From assembly GCA_028554745.1 (NCBI GenBank), contig JAQOTN010000012.1, positions 186,001-250,000 of the forward strand: a DNA stretch of 64,000 nucleotides. The letters are read 5' to 3'. The stretch's first letter is position 1. The number at the start of each line of letters is the position of its first letter. This document shows, in pieces, positions 42,555 through 55,100 of the stretch. Position numbers and translations under genes: made by a program. This DNA is from Blastocrithidia nonstop (Eukaryota; Euglenozoa; Kinetoplastea; Trypanosomatida; Trypanosomatidae). The notes beneath the pieces are model-generated. The model did not search any database and was not told the DNA's origin. It saw nothing but the letters and a program-made list of their open reading frames with translations.

Positions 42555-43124
42555 ATGACACAACTAAACGAGCAGGCAGTTTTGCAAATTGCCTAGCAGA
42601 TTGAACGAGCGGTCGATGATGAGATGGCACATTTAGACTCTATGTAAGATGATGAGTTGTTTACTATTCGACAAAACAGACTCAAACAACTAAGATAAAC
42701 TGAACGACGGCGTGAATAGTGACTGAAAAAGGGCCATGGTCAGTATCTCGAAATAACTTCTCCAACTGACTTTTTCGACAGTGTACAACGCTCATAACGT
42801 GTGGTCGTTCACTTCATGCGGCGCAGCACACCACGTTGTCAGATCATTGAGCGTCATTTGCGCATCATCGCAGCATAACACTTTGAGACACGTTTTTGTT
42901 ACGTGGATGTGGAGCGTATACCTGCATTGCCGTAACGTTTCAATGTTATGATGCTGCCTACATTAATGTTAGTCGAGAAGCAGAATACGTTTCACAGCAT
43001 CATAGGCTTTGACGAGTTTGGTGGCACAGATGAGTTTACGACTGAAACAGTTAAGATGGTGCTGGCATATTATGGCATGATTAACGACAAGGGAATGTTT
43101 GCTGCAGATCAGCACGATGAATAA
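42555..43124 (+). CDS. TXNDC9: thioredoxin domain-containing protein 9 (phosducin-like), 189 aa
   Basis: Regulator of the CCT chaperonin in folding of tubulin and actin. Reads MTQLNEQAVLQIAEQIERAV, DEMAHLDSMEDDELFTIRQN, RREEWLKKGHGQYLEITSPT, DFFDSVQRSERVVVHFMRRS, STPRCQIIERHLRIIAAEHF, RFCYVDVERIPALPERFNV, MMLPTLMLVEKQ and FTTETVKMVLAYYGMIN. These follow human TXNDC9 over its whole length. The adjacent TAG-TGA at 42717-42722 reads Glu-Trp exactly in the conserved EWLxKGHGxY motif. The Trx CxxC is reduced to a single Cys, as in the family. TAA stop at 43122. CCT6 lies in the same cluster. Confidence 0.95.
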
Positions 43125-43526
43125 AGAGCTTTTGGTTATTTTCTAAAGTATAATTAATTATTTATTTTCACTTTATGTTTTCAGTAGATGTAATAATATG
43201 TATATTTAATGAAAAGGTATAAAAAATGTTAACATGATGTGTGTCCGTATAAATCGTTTAAACTTTTAAGATAAAATTTTAAAAAAAACCCAAATTAAGT
43301 GCAATATCTTAAACAAATATAATTTTCTATTATTGATAAATTACAGTATAATGTATACTGTATATCTTTTGGTTAATACATAATTGTGTGAACTATTGTT
43401 ATTGTTAATTATATAATGATACCATTAATGTTGACTTATATCATACAATATATTTATTTTAAAACTTTTTTGCTTATATTTGTCAACTATATATATAGCT
43501 ATTGCAATCTCAAATAATTTCACATT
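43125..43526. other. intergenic spacer, AT-rich
   Basis: About 400 bases, no gene seen. Confidence 0.6.
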
Positions 43527-43943
43527 ATGTCTACGTTTATAAACAACAAAGCTTCAAAGTTCAAATGCACCGTCAGTAACAAATAGACGGCGTAAGTAAA
43601 AGCGCTGAAGATAAAAGTGAATACCGTTGAACGCAACATCAAAGATTTGTAATTTGCACGTGCTTAAGTGACAACGGAGTGTAAGCGTTTGGAAGACATG
43701 AAGGCTGCCAACTCAGACAAGGTATCACAGCAAGAGTTGGTGGTCAATGAAGCACGAATGATGCTACCACATTGCGAGAACAGACTTCGAAGCGCATGAA
43801 AAGATTTGCAAAACTATCTTGAAAACAACAGCAGTTGCGGTATTACTTCTGCTAACAATGGCAATGACGACCACAACCAAAAAATGTCAAGTCATATTAC
43901 TACAATTATGGCAGAGGCAGAAGCTGCACTGAACGCAGTGTAA
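43527..43943 (+). CDS. TBCA: tubulin-specific chaperone A (cofactor A), 138 aa
   Basis: Cofactor A holds beta-tubulin after release from CCT. Reads MSTFINNKASKFKCTVSNKE, then the three-helix bundle ALKIKVNTVERNIKDLEFAR, VTTECKRLEDMKAANSDKV, QQELVVNEARMMLPHCENRL and RSAWKDLQNYLEN. The ESRMM(I/L)PxCxxRL element is the family signature. Compared with the roughly 108-residue human protein it has an N-terminal extension and an Asn/Ser loop before the last helix. TAG, TAA (Glu) and one TGA (Trp) lie inside. TAA stop at 43941. Confidence 0.9.
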
Positions 43944-44320
43944 AAAAATATGTTAATAGTTTATAAATTTTAATATTATATTCAAGATAAAATAGTTTTA
44001 ATTATTTTTAGTAATCAGATGTATGTAATAGTTGGCAGTGAAAGTATTTATTGCGATTGAATATAATTTAAGCAATTATATTTGAATTTGCAAATCTTTT
44101 TTGATTAGTTAGCAGAAACTATAATATAGCAACAATCGAATGTTCCAATCAGTCAGTATACATTTTTTTTTCCTATTTGTTTTTGCAGAATTTGATAAGT
44201 TGAATTTACAACTTTAATTTCGTACTACTTTTAAGCTCTAAACAAATATATATATTTTCGACAGTGAGGTGAGTAAAAGTTTAAAAATATATACACCTGT
44301 TATACTGAAAAAAAAAAAGA
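43944..44320. other. intergenic spacer, AT-rich
   Basis: About 380 bases. The end near 44,310 is an A-run just before the next ATG. No gene seen. Confidence 0.6.
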
Positions 44321-45163
44321 ATGTCTACACAGACATAAAACGGTTTACAAAAAATAATGGGTATTATTGGTTGTGGCAGTATGGGAGAGGCGATTGTTGC
44401 AGGATTGTGCCACTCACACATTATCTCTAATAAATTAATTGTAGTTTATAATCGCACAGCAAGCAGAGTAGAACAACTGTGCTTAAAATATGGCTGTCGT
44501 GGTGCAAGCACCGTTAATGAACTTGTACAGTTATCGGATATAATCATTATCGGTGTAAAGCCAGATCAAGTGTGCGATGTATTAACAAACATCAGCAATG
44601 AGGTTATTATAAATAAATGCGTTGTTTCTATGGCTGCTGGTGTAAAGTTGTAGGTAATGTAAAAATGTATGATGAAAGGTGCACGTATAATACGTGTGAT
44701 GCCCAATACGGCGACGCACATTGGATGTGGGATAACATCTATTAGTGCCAATAAATTTGCTACTGCAGAAGATATATCATCTGTTACAACTCTGTTCGGT
44801 GCAATTGGGAAAACATACCTTGTTGATGAAAAGTACATTCATGCTGTGATTGCACTTTGTGGTTCTTCACCTGCTTATATATTTATGTTTCTTGATGCTC
44901 TCGCTGATGGCGGCACATTGTTAGGGCTTGCAAGGGAGCAGAGTTATGAAATGGCCGCACAAGCAGTGATGGGTGCTGCAAAACTTATGCAATAGACCAA
45001 ACTAACCCCATCCCAACTAAAAGATCAGATGATTACACCTGGAGGTACTACTATTGAAGCACTACGGTAGTTGTAGCGTGGTAAAGTGCGATCGGTGATT
45101 ATGGAAGCGATGGTAAAGTGTGCGGACAAGTCAAAGTACATGGAGGAAAAATTATCGTCGTAA
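44321..45163 (+). CDS. P5CR: pyrroline-5-carboxylate reductase, 280 aa
   Basis: Last step of proline synthesis: reduces pyrroline-5-carboxylate with NAD(P)H. MSTQTENGLQKI leads into the Rossmann nucleotide site MGIIGCGSMGEAIVAGL (residues 13-29); DIIIIGVKPDQV, VVSMAAGVKL, RIIRVMPNTATHIGCGI, VIALCGSSPAYIFMFLDALA and the P5CR signature QMITPGGTTIEALREL follow. The start at 44321 rather than 44357 is preferred because TAA=Glu keeps 12 extra residues in frame. Glu residues near the end (ALREL-E) are TAG. It ends with two consecutive TAA codons, a plausible safeguard where TAA is also sense. Confidence 0.95.
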
Positions 45164-45550
45164 TAACATGATTGTAATAAACTTCATTATTTTTTTTCTG
45201 TTGTTTAACGATTTTGTGCAAATAACTCTTTCTACTATTGAGAAAAAAATATACTTTTTCTTTTGTCTGTAGTTTTGATGAAATACATATTATAGGTATT
45301 TCATCGAAAATAATATTAATAATACTGTAATTACTGTACATACAAATTACCATGATTTGTATATTTGCACAAGCATTACTTGACACGTAGATCAATGCAA
45401 CATTAACATTCCATGATATAAGCTAGTTATTATACAATATTATTTTTGTCCTTTGCTAGTTTTTTTGATTTACATTGATGTTTTCATATATCACCTCATG
45501 TATATTAACGAAACATTATTTATTGTAATTGACAAAACAGCCTACTGACA
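45164..45550. other. intergenic spacer, AT-rich
   Basis: About 390 bases, no gene seen. Confidence 0.6.
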
Positions 45551-45871
45551 ATGGTGAACTATCCAAAGAAGAAAGTGATGCACTGCTCCGATGCACGGTG
45601 CAATGCCCACAAGACGTTCAAGGTAGTGCAGTACAAAGCAGGTAAACCACGTCTGTATGCCCGTGGTAAGCGTCGTTACGATCGTAAGCAAACTGGTTAT
45701 GGTGGTCAAACCAAGCCTATCTTGCACAAGAAGGCTAAGACGACAAAGAAGATTGTGCTCAAGTTGCAGTGCACCAGCTGCAAACGCATCATTCAGAACA
45801 TCCTCAAGCGCACAAAGCACTTTTAGCTGAATGATAAGAAGAAGACTGGCAACAAAGACCCCACATGGTAA
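45551..45871 (+). CDS. RPL44: 60S ribosomal protein eL42 (L44/L36a), 106 aa
   Basis: Large-subunit protein at the E site. [80 protein letters not shown], then [18 protein letters not shown] and KDPTW. The two zinc Cys pairs and the GYGGQTKP loop are intact, and the KDPTW end is kinetoplastid-like. The only reassigned codon is TAG at 45824-45826, at the universally conserved Glu of KHFEL. With the standard code the protein would lose its last 15 residues. TAA stop at 45869. Confidence 0.97.
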
Positions 45872-46404
45872 AGACGCTGTGTGCAACACATGTGCTCGTA
45901 TTTGTGCTTAGGTTAAACAATCAATACCTGCACTACAATAGTAAAAAAGTAATAATTCAAATTGATTTACAATAGTTTACTTGACAAAATAATTTTGTTT
46001 TACTTTGCTCTTTTTTTACTTTGATTTAATATTTATTAACTATTTTACATTTCTCTTTTACTATTTTATTTGACTAATTTTATAACGTTAATGATACAAA
46101 TTGTATGTCTCTAATAAAAATAACTGTGGCTCAGATGACAATTATTGTTATATATATGTGACATGCACATTTTACATATAGACAAAAATATTATTTTTTT
46201 TAAATAGTTTTCGACATATTTACAAAAAAGAAGGATTCACTCGAACACGCACAATATTCACTTGTTTACTTCTTGACGCTGGCTTTCACTGATCACATTC
46301 ACGCTTACTGATTAAAGTTGTACAAATACTCCAATATTTACTTAGTCAACGTATTAATCGAATAATTTAAATTTCATTTACACACTATTGCTTTCACTTT
46401 AAAA
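45872..46404. other. intergenic spacer, AT-rich
   Basis: About 530 bases, no gene seen. Confidence 0.6.
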
Positions 46405-48033
46405 ATGTCATCTAATCTTGCATACATCAACCCTGGTGGGCGTCAGGCGCGAAAGGCGAGTGCGCTATAAATCAACATGGTAGCCGCTCGTGGGTTACAA
46501 GAAGTGCTTAAGACAAACTTGGGCCCACGTGGTACGATGAAGATGTTAGTCTCTGGTGCTGGGTTAATCAAGATTACCAAAGATGGTAACACACTACTGG
46601 GGTAGATGCAAATTCAGCACCCGACCGCAGCCCTCATCGCACGTGCCGCTACCGCCATTGACGACATCACCGGTGACGGTAGTACGTCCACTATTCTCGT
46701 AATTGGCTAAATGATGCGGCAGTGTGAGCGGTACATTCAGGAAGGCATGCACCCACGCACACTCACCGAAGGATTTCACATTGCCCGTGATGAGGCCCTG
46801 AAGTTTTTAAAATAAAACGCCATTGCACTACCACACGAGCACCATCGAGAGTACTTGACCAGTGTCGCACACACCGCACTAAGCACCAAGGTCAATGCTG
46901 CTCTCTCGGAGCAGCTTGCCGATGCCGTGGTAGACGCGGTAGAGTCCATTGCTGTAAAAGGTACAGAAATTGACTTACACATGATAGAGGTAATGCATAT
47001 GCGTCATCGTCTCAGCTCCGATACCCGTTTTGTCAACGGCATTGTACTTGACCATGGTGGGCGTAACAGTAACATGCCAAAGCACCTGACAAATGCATAC
47101 ATTCTTACGTGCAATGTCAGTTTGTAGTACGAGCGTAGTGAACTGGCTACTGGCTTTTATTACAAGGATCCTGCAGAGAAGGCGAAGATGGTGGCGGCGT
47201 AGCGAAAGATGACCGATGACCGAGTTCGTCAAATTATTGAGCTCAAGAAGCAGGTGTGCACCAAGGAGAATGGTCGTACCTTTGTGGTGATAAATCAAAA
47301 GGGTATTGATCCTATTGCACTGGAGATGTTTGCCAAAGAAGGTATCTTGGCACTGCGTCGTGCAAAGCGTCGAAACATGTAACGCCTCATGCTCGCCTGC
47401 GGTGGTGAGGCGGTAAATAGCACGGACAACTTAACACCATAGGTGCTAGGTGAGGCTGGATTGGTGCAGTAGTACACCTTGGGAGATGACACCTACACGT
47501 TTGTTGAGGATGCGAAAAAGGGCCGTAGCTGCACGCTGCTCATCAAGGGTCCTAATGATCACACCATTGCCCAAATCAAAGACGCCGTGCGGGATGGACT
47601 GCGTGCGGTGAAGAATGTCATTGAAGCCGATACGGTGGTGGCCGGTGCTGGTGCGTTTGAGGTGGCACTGCATGATCATCTCATGAAGTTTGCCGATAGC
47701 GTTAGTGGTAAGCAGAAAGTAGGTGTGCGAGCGTACGCCGATGCGATGCTCGTGACCCCCAAGACACTCGCGGAGAACTCAGGCCTAGACGTGCAACAGT
47801 CACTCATTATGTTGCAAGAGGCGAGTGCGGCAGCACGACTCAACAACAAATGGGTTGGTCTACGATTAGATAATGGTGACATGCTTGACCCGATTGCATA
47901 GGGCATTTTAGACAATGTGTTGGTAAAGAAGAGCATTATTGAATCTGCGGGTGAAATTGTCGCACAGCTGCTACTTGTGGATGAGATAATGAAGGCAGGT
48001 CGCCGTGGCGCAGGTGGACCACCACCACAGTAA
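46405..48033 (+). CDS. CCT6: T-complex protein 1 subunit zeta (CCT6), 542 aa
   Basis: Subunit of the cytosolic chaperonin TRiC/CCT, which folds tubulin and actin. [100 protein letters not shown], then the apical [20 protein letters not shown] and the C-terminal [12 protein letters not shown] and [17 protein letters not shown]. The [19 protein letters not shown] block (Glu by TAG) and LDHGGRxxxMPK are the zeta hallmarks. The length matches the family. About ten Glu residues are TAG/TAA. TAA stop at 48031. It neighbours TXNDC9 and TBCA, which act in the same tubulin-folding route. Confidence 0.96.
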
Positions 48034-49128
48034 AGATAATTTAATACGAAAATGTAAACGTTTATAATTGCAAATTGTAAAAAACAATGAAATTTAATAA
48101 CTCTTTTTTTTCCTTTTTAGTGAGGCAATAATAGTTGATGTTGCAAAACAAGAATGCGTCTTTCTATATATTTGTGTGTGCAAATAAAATTGAAGCGTGT
48201 AAAGTTAAAATTTATTTTGTCAATGTAAACACTGGAAAATTTCACAAAAAATGGCTGTCACAAAAAATAGTTAAAAAAAAAAGATATATTGTGTAATATG
48301 TAAAGTGAATTAGATATTGTCAATTAAGTAAATATTAAATTTGTACAGACACTCTATGATAAATAGTTTTGTTGACGGGCACTAAACAAGGGTAGCAGAA
48401 ATATTAAATATGACTTTGTTACTAACAGTATAAAACATAAATATTATTTTTCTTCAACAATAATGTTATAAATAAAATAAAAATGTATATACAATAATAA
48501 AATTAATACCACAAACTTGCCTTTCGTGCTGATAGTTAATACTATGTGTATAATGTGTTTTAATTTGATTTTATTTTCAGATGCAAAAGATGAGATGTTA
48601 AAATATATTGTAAACTATATCATTTTTCTTCTGGTTTTTTTTTACATACACACATTTTCAACTTTTCTCAAAAGGTTTTTTAGTATCTGCGTTTTACTTT
48701 TACTAAAGTTTGTAAAGTAAGTTAACGCTAAATAAACAGAAAGGATATTGCAATTTGTTCTTTACTTGTAACTTTCTTTCAACAACATTAGATAGTTTCT
48801 ATCAGTAGAATAGTACCACCGTAAGATAAAGCAAATAATAAGTGAGTTAAAATATATTTTATTTGATAGTCTACTTTGGTTTCTTTTTCTTTACAAACAA
48901 TTGTCACATTCACTTTTACGAAAGGAGGAGATCAAGATAAGAAGAACTAGTTAATAAAAGTTAGTTTTGTTTTCAAGGATTTTAGACAAGGTGTTAATTA
49001 TTTCTCTTCTTTTTTGCCCTCTCTTGCACCGTATATTATTTAGTTTTGTAATACTATCAGACACTAACATACAGTCTAAAGTGTAAGTAACAACATTATT
49101 AGAAAAACACAACAAAATAACAAAGCAA
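48034..49128. other. intergenic spacer, AT-rich, possible tiny ORF
   Basis: About 1.1 kb. A pyrimidine tract ending in CAG at about 48,570-48,581 looks like a splice acceptor, and a hydrophobic frame follows (MLKYIVNYIIFLLVFFYIHT at 48,595, ending at 48,720). It could be a tiny membrane peptide but is more likely non-coding. The acceptor for the dynein gene lies at 49,001-49,043. Confidence 0.45.
49001..49043 (+). promoter_or_regulatory. trans-splice acceptor upstream of dynein heavy chain
   Basis: A dense T/C tract (49,001-49,028) followed by AT-rich sequence and the first AG at 49,042-49,043, 85 bases before the dynein ATG. Confidence 0.6.
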
Positions 49129-52100
49129 ATGGTCAAGAACGATAAATAGGAAGCGCCAACTGACAAGAGGGTCATCTGGCTCGAGCAACGCGTGACCACC
49201 GCACTACGACTAAAACCAGCTGACTCAAAGAAATGACTCGATAACGAAGAAAACCGAACTCAAATCAGTGAGTTTCTCGACACAGCTGACGCTCGACACT
49301 TGTACGTCTATCAACTTTCTGGTGGTGTTTACGTGGCACGCATTGAGGCACCGTAGGAGTTGCGTAAAAAAGGTATGTACTTTAGCAAGTTGAAGCGGTA
49401 GAAGATCACAGACGACAATCACATGCGTGAGGCGGTGACGTTTGGTGATTTGGTGCCAGATGTTCTCTCCGGTTTCAACTCGGTTGCCCGTAACATTTAC
49501 ACACCCATCATCAAGTCAGATAAACGTAACGTCAGCCAAATACCCGATGTAGCCGTAAATGAGTTGATGAGTGACACAGACAATCTACTCTCACACCTGT
49601 TAATTACGCTAGGATTGAGTCAATCCAAGACGTTGTTGCCACTGCCACCAGTCACACTCCCTGCCTCGCTTGATGCAAATAAGATTGACAAGGAATTGCT
49701 CTACACACTGGAGAGCACCATCGTCACGTGGACGAATCAAATCAAGTCGGCGATGACCTCGTCCCCGTAGGAACTCGAAGAAGTGGCACAGTAAACTGGT
49801 CACTATCCTACCCCGCTTGATGAGATTGACTTTTGGCGAAACAAGTCAGAAAACTTAACCAACCTATAGAAACAGATTTACGACGTTAAGGCACTACGCA
49901 CCATCGTGGCACTGAAAAAGGCAGGTAGTAGCTATTACATTCCCTTTGCGTAGTTGATGAAGGAGCTCAAAGAAGCTGCCAATGAGGCACGTGACAATTT
50001 TTGCTTTCTCAATCCACTTCGAAAGGAGTTTGACAAGATGTCGCTCAACTCGGGCAGCTGTGTTGGCTTCACGTAGCTGGTCAAGCAAAATGTATTCAGT
50101 CGTCTGTTTCATTTGCTCAATGCGATGTGGGAGAATGCCGAATACTACGCCACACCTAACCGATTTGTTTTCTTGATTCGTGAAATGGCCAATGAAGTGA
50201 TTGAGCTGGCCTCGGATTACATTAACATTAGCGAGTTTGCCGAGGGCTTTGAGCGAAAGGATTCCATCACACGACTGTCAACGACACTATTAATTTGCGG
50301 TGAGTTCAAGAGTGCGTTTTTTACGTGTAAGGCGCACTCGGTGTCGCCGCTGCGGCCGTGAAATTTCCCAAACGCGGCACTCTTTGCGCGTCTAGACACA
50401 TTCCTAGAACGTGTTCATGACATCTTAGACGTCGTGGAGACCACACTGTTGTTTGACAAGATGGAAAACATGCGTATTGGTGGCACACGAGGACAAAACA
50501 TGACCAATGAGGCAGAGCACATCAAGACACGCTTCACGAACGCACTCACACAGTTCTTTGGTTGCTAGTACAATTTATTAGATGTTACCAATGCTCGCTT
50601 TCACGTTGACTTTGATCATTTTCGTCGCATTACCAGCGAGTTGGAGCAGCAGCTGGGTAACTTGCTAGTTGCCTCCATTGACAACTCCAAAGCCATCAGT
50701 GAGGTGTTTAAAGCGGTAGACACCTTTGACGGCTTCACCGATCGTCAGCCGGTGCAGCAAAAGTGGCAAAACAAACAGACCGAGGTGCTCAATGCGGTCT
50801 ATGAGGATTTGCTGGCGGCACAAGAAACTTTCTACCAAGGGGATGCCGCTGGAGTGTATGTCAACATGCCTCCCGTAGCGGCTACGGTGGTTCGCTGTAA
50901 GGCACTACTGGACCGAATCAATGAAACGCACAGTCATCTACATGAACTTGCCCCCATCGTCGTAGAGAGCGATCGTGGACATGAGACGACCGAATTGTAT
51001 GAAAACTTACGTGCTCTGTTGCAAGAAACGATTGCAAACAAGTACAAGGCCTGGTCAAATGAGGTTGGCGTGATTAGTGCGAGTAAGTTACACTTGCCTC
51101 TGCTGGTGCTGACACCGTAGAAGAAGTAGCTAAAAGTGAACTTTGACCCTACGCTGGTGAAGATGCTTCGTGAGGTGTATTATTTGGATGTGATGAACTC
51201 GTTTGACAACTCGCATGACTAGGTGCCACATGTGGATATCCCATCTGGTGCTCAGACACTGTTTGCCCAGCGTGATGTATTTCGAGCACAAGTACTGAAG
51301 TTAGACTACATTAGCACCACGTACAATAACTTCAAGGCGAGTCTACGTCCTCACGAAGAGTTGCCACTCATTGAAAAAGAATTGAGTGACTTTGAGCAGT
51401 GCATGAAGCGTGGACTCACGTAGGTGCGGTGGGAAAACCAAAGTGCCGCCAACGAATTTATTGAACTGGCGCTGAATGGCGTGAATTCGATTGATCGTGT
51501 GGTGAGCACACTACACAGCAACGTACAACGAGTACAAGACACGATTGAGTAGTACCGCAAGACCGACACGCTCTTCCCGCTCAACCCATCTAAAGGAGAC
51601 AAAACCATGACCTAACATGAGCTGCAAAAGACGCTAGATGAATACATACATAACCGTCGCACCGAACTTGCCACACGTGGACAAGAAATTCATGAATTAA
51701 TGACAAACAGTCTAACCGCACTAAATGAACTGAAAACTTCCTGTCAAGCACAGGCCATTGAGCCACACAGTCAAGTCTGGCAGCAGTATCTGTGTTACGT
51801 GGATGGTGTTTTGCAACGTGCGTTAACGTCTGCGGTGGTGTAGGCGTTAGACAAACTTCGCAAACAACTTGACCCAACGTGACTGGCATAGAATGACGGG
51901 ATTGCACTGATTGATGTGAAGTTGTGCTTGTCTAAAGTGACACTGTAGCACCCAACCGCACACACTCGATTCGAACCACCGTTGCACGCCAGCGGAGACG
52001 ACCACAGCACGCGTTCGTTACGGAAATTGTTGATTGACACGATGAGTGGACTGCAACAGGCAACATAGCTTATTGAGCCTATTGCTACAACTTCTTCTGA

Positions 52101-55100
52101 TACTTCTCTTTTGGCACCTGACAGTAATAATAACAACAACAACCACACGCAACGTACAACCTATGCACAAATCATTGCACAAAGTGATGCGGTGAAAGAG
52201 ATGATTGGTATGATCATGAACTTGCTTGAGAGCAACGACGAGGCCTGTGAACGATACCGTGGCATCTATGACGAATTTAAGCAGTTGTGGTAGCATGATC
52301 GCAAAGCTGCCTTTGCCGCATTCATACTACGTGACATGCCCAAAGAACGACGATTGAGCATGTCCGTGTAGGAGAGCTTTATTGCACCAGATAAACCAAA
52401 AGAGTACTTTTGTGTGAATCTGCAAGAGTTTGACCGGGTCATTACGTAGTACGATCGAATTCGAGCACGGCTGAGCGCGATTGAGGACCGTCACCGTGAA
52501 GGTTTGGTGAATATTGATGTCAAGCCATTACGTATTGCACTGCGTGAGACGTGTAAGCGGTGGAAGGACATGTTTTCCGATTACCTGGTATAGCGAATCA
52601 AGAGTGATTTGAATGAACTCAATGCATTTATGAGTGCCGCCGATAAAGGACTGGAAGTCGAGGTGCTAGACGGTGACGTGGACACGCTCAAGTCGGTCAT
52701 GAAGTGAATACGTGATTGTCGAAAGCGAAACATCGAGGTAATGGGCGAGGACGAGAGCGGGGAGAAGACGGGCATGTTCCCACCCATCGCATCGGCGATT
52801 CGGTTGCTAAAGAGCCACGCGAGCACCTCACCCGATGCGTAAAGTGAATTAGCAAAAATTGAAAAATTGTAATAGCTACGCAAACCTGCACCGTAGCAGT
52901 GGGTGGCACTCAACAAAAAGGCACTCAACGTACGAGCCCAGAACTCCATCGTACAGGACCGTGAGGCGGAAAAGATCAAAGAAAACGTCGCCCAGTTTGA
53001 AGAGAAACTGAAAGCGTAGGTTGATTTGTTTCACCAGAATGCGCTCTTTACCTATGACATTGATCGCCGTATGGTGTACGAGAAGGTGGATGAGGTCTAC
53101 CAACACCTGATGTAGTTAGAGGAGCAGGCGAAAGAGCTGCAAAATTTACAAGACTTGTTTGACTTGACCTCATCCAAGTTTAAGGTCATTCGTGAATGTC
53201 GTCAGTAACTTATGCTACTGAAGCAAGTCTGGGATTTGAACTTCCATGTCATGTCACAGTTTACTGACTGAAAGCGGTCAACGTTCAAGAACGCCGATGT
53301 GGCACACTTCGAGGATGAGTGCAAAAAATTGTCCAAGCAACTACAACAGCAGCCAATGAAGGTGAAGAGCTGAAACGTGTTCAAGGGTGTTGATGAGCAG
53401 GTGCGTAATATGCGTACCTCGTTACCGTTGTGTGAGGCACTTAGCTCTCCATCTATGCGACCACGTCACTGGTAGGAGTTGGTGAAGACGACTAAACAGG
53501 TAGGCACCATTGACCCAACGTCGGATGATTTTACACTAGAAAAGTTATTCTCGCTTGGGTTGCACAACTACTCTGATGAGGTGGCAAATATTGTCGAGAA
53601 AGCCGACAAAGAGCTACGCATTGAGAAGAGCTTGACAAAGATTATCGAAATATGGGAAAAGTTCTACTTTACCTATGACAAGGACGAAAGTCTGGATTCA
53701 TTCATCTTAGGCGCCGTCGATGACATTGTCGAGCAGCTTGAAAATGACAACAACGCCCTCTCGTCCATGTTATCGGATCGCTTTGTGTAGTACTTTTATC
53801 AAAATGTCATTACATGGCAGAAGAACTTGGGGCTCGTCGATACCTGCACCACGAAATGGATGGAAATACAACGTCAGTGGCAGAATTTATTCCCTATCTT
53901 TGTTTTGTCATAGGATATCAAGGTACAGCTACCAGAAGACGCAAAGAACTTTAGCACCGCCGATCAAGTTTTCCGACTGCTGATGAGTAAAGCGCACAAA
54001 TACACCAACGTGATTGAGGTCATTTGCACCGATAAGCTGAAAAATGACATTGGCCGCAATGAAGATTTGTAGCACACACTCAATTATATTCAAGAGATAC
54101 TGATTTGCTGTGAAAAGGCCCTGGCGGATTACCTGTAGACTAAGCGCAAAATATTCCCACGCTTCTTCTTTGTCTCTGACACGGATTTGATTGACATCTT
54201 ATCCAAAGGATCGGACCCTAAGTCGGTTATGGTGCACATGAGTAAGATTATTGACTCCATTGATTACTTCAACTTTGACAACAACCCTAACGGCCCATCG
54301 ACGAACAAGGATGTGTGGGAGATGGTATCGGTGCAAGGCGAGCGGGTGGCACTGCAGGAATCGTTTCGGTGTGAGGGTCAGGTGTAGATTTGATTAGAGT
54401 CGCTCGTGCAGTGCATGAAGCGTGCGATGAAGTATCACATCAAGTAGGCCAACACGAGTTATATTGAAAAGCCACGCAATGAGTGAATCTACCAATACCC
54501 GTGTCAGGCCATCATCGTCGCCTCACGTATTTGGTTTACCACCGAGGTGCATCAGGCGTTCACGCAGATCGAATAAGGCAATGACCTTGGCATGAAGGAT
54601 TTGCTAAAGAACCAGAAAAGTCAACTGGACAGTCTGATTCGCGAAGTGTTGCTGTAGCGAACGGCAAATGAGCGTAAAATGTTAGTCCACCTCATCACCA
54701 TTGATGTACATAATCGTGATATTGTGCAGAGCATGGTCGATGATCGTGTAGACTCGGTAGAGGCCTTTAGCTGGCAATCACAGCTGCGTTATTACTGGGA
54801 TGAGAACAAAGGTAGCGAGATACGAATTGCTGATGCGTAGTTTATTAACATGTACGAGTATATTGGTCTGTGTGGGTGTTTGGTCATCACAAAACTTACC
54901 GATAGGTGTTACATTACTCTGTCTCAGGCACTTCGGTTAAATCAAGGAGGTGCCCCCGCAGGACCTGCAGGGACGGGCAAGACGGAGACCACCAAAGATC
55001 TTGCGCGAAACATGGGTATTGCCTGTTACGTGTTTAACTGCTCTGATCAGATGAACTACATCTCATTAGGTCAAATCTTCAAGGGTCTAGCAATGTCAGG

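Noticed and set aside
45542-45889. Minus-strand frame of 115 residues
   Set aside because: Antisense to eL42, which is certain.
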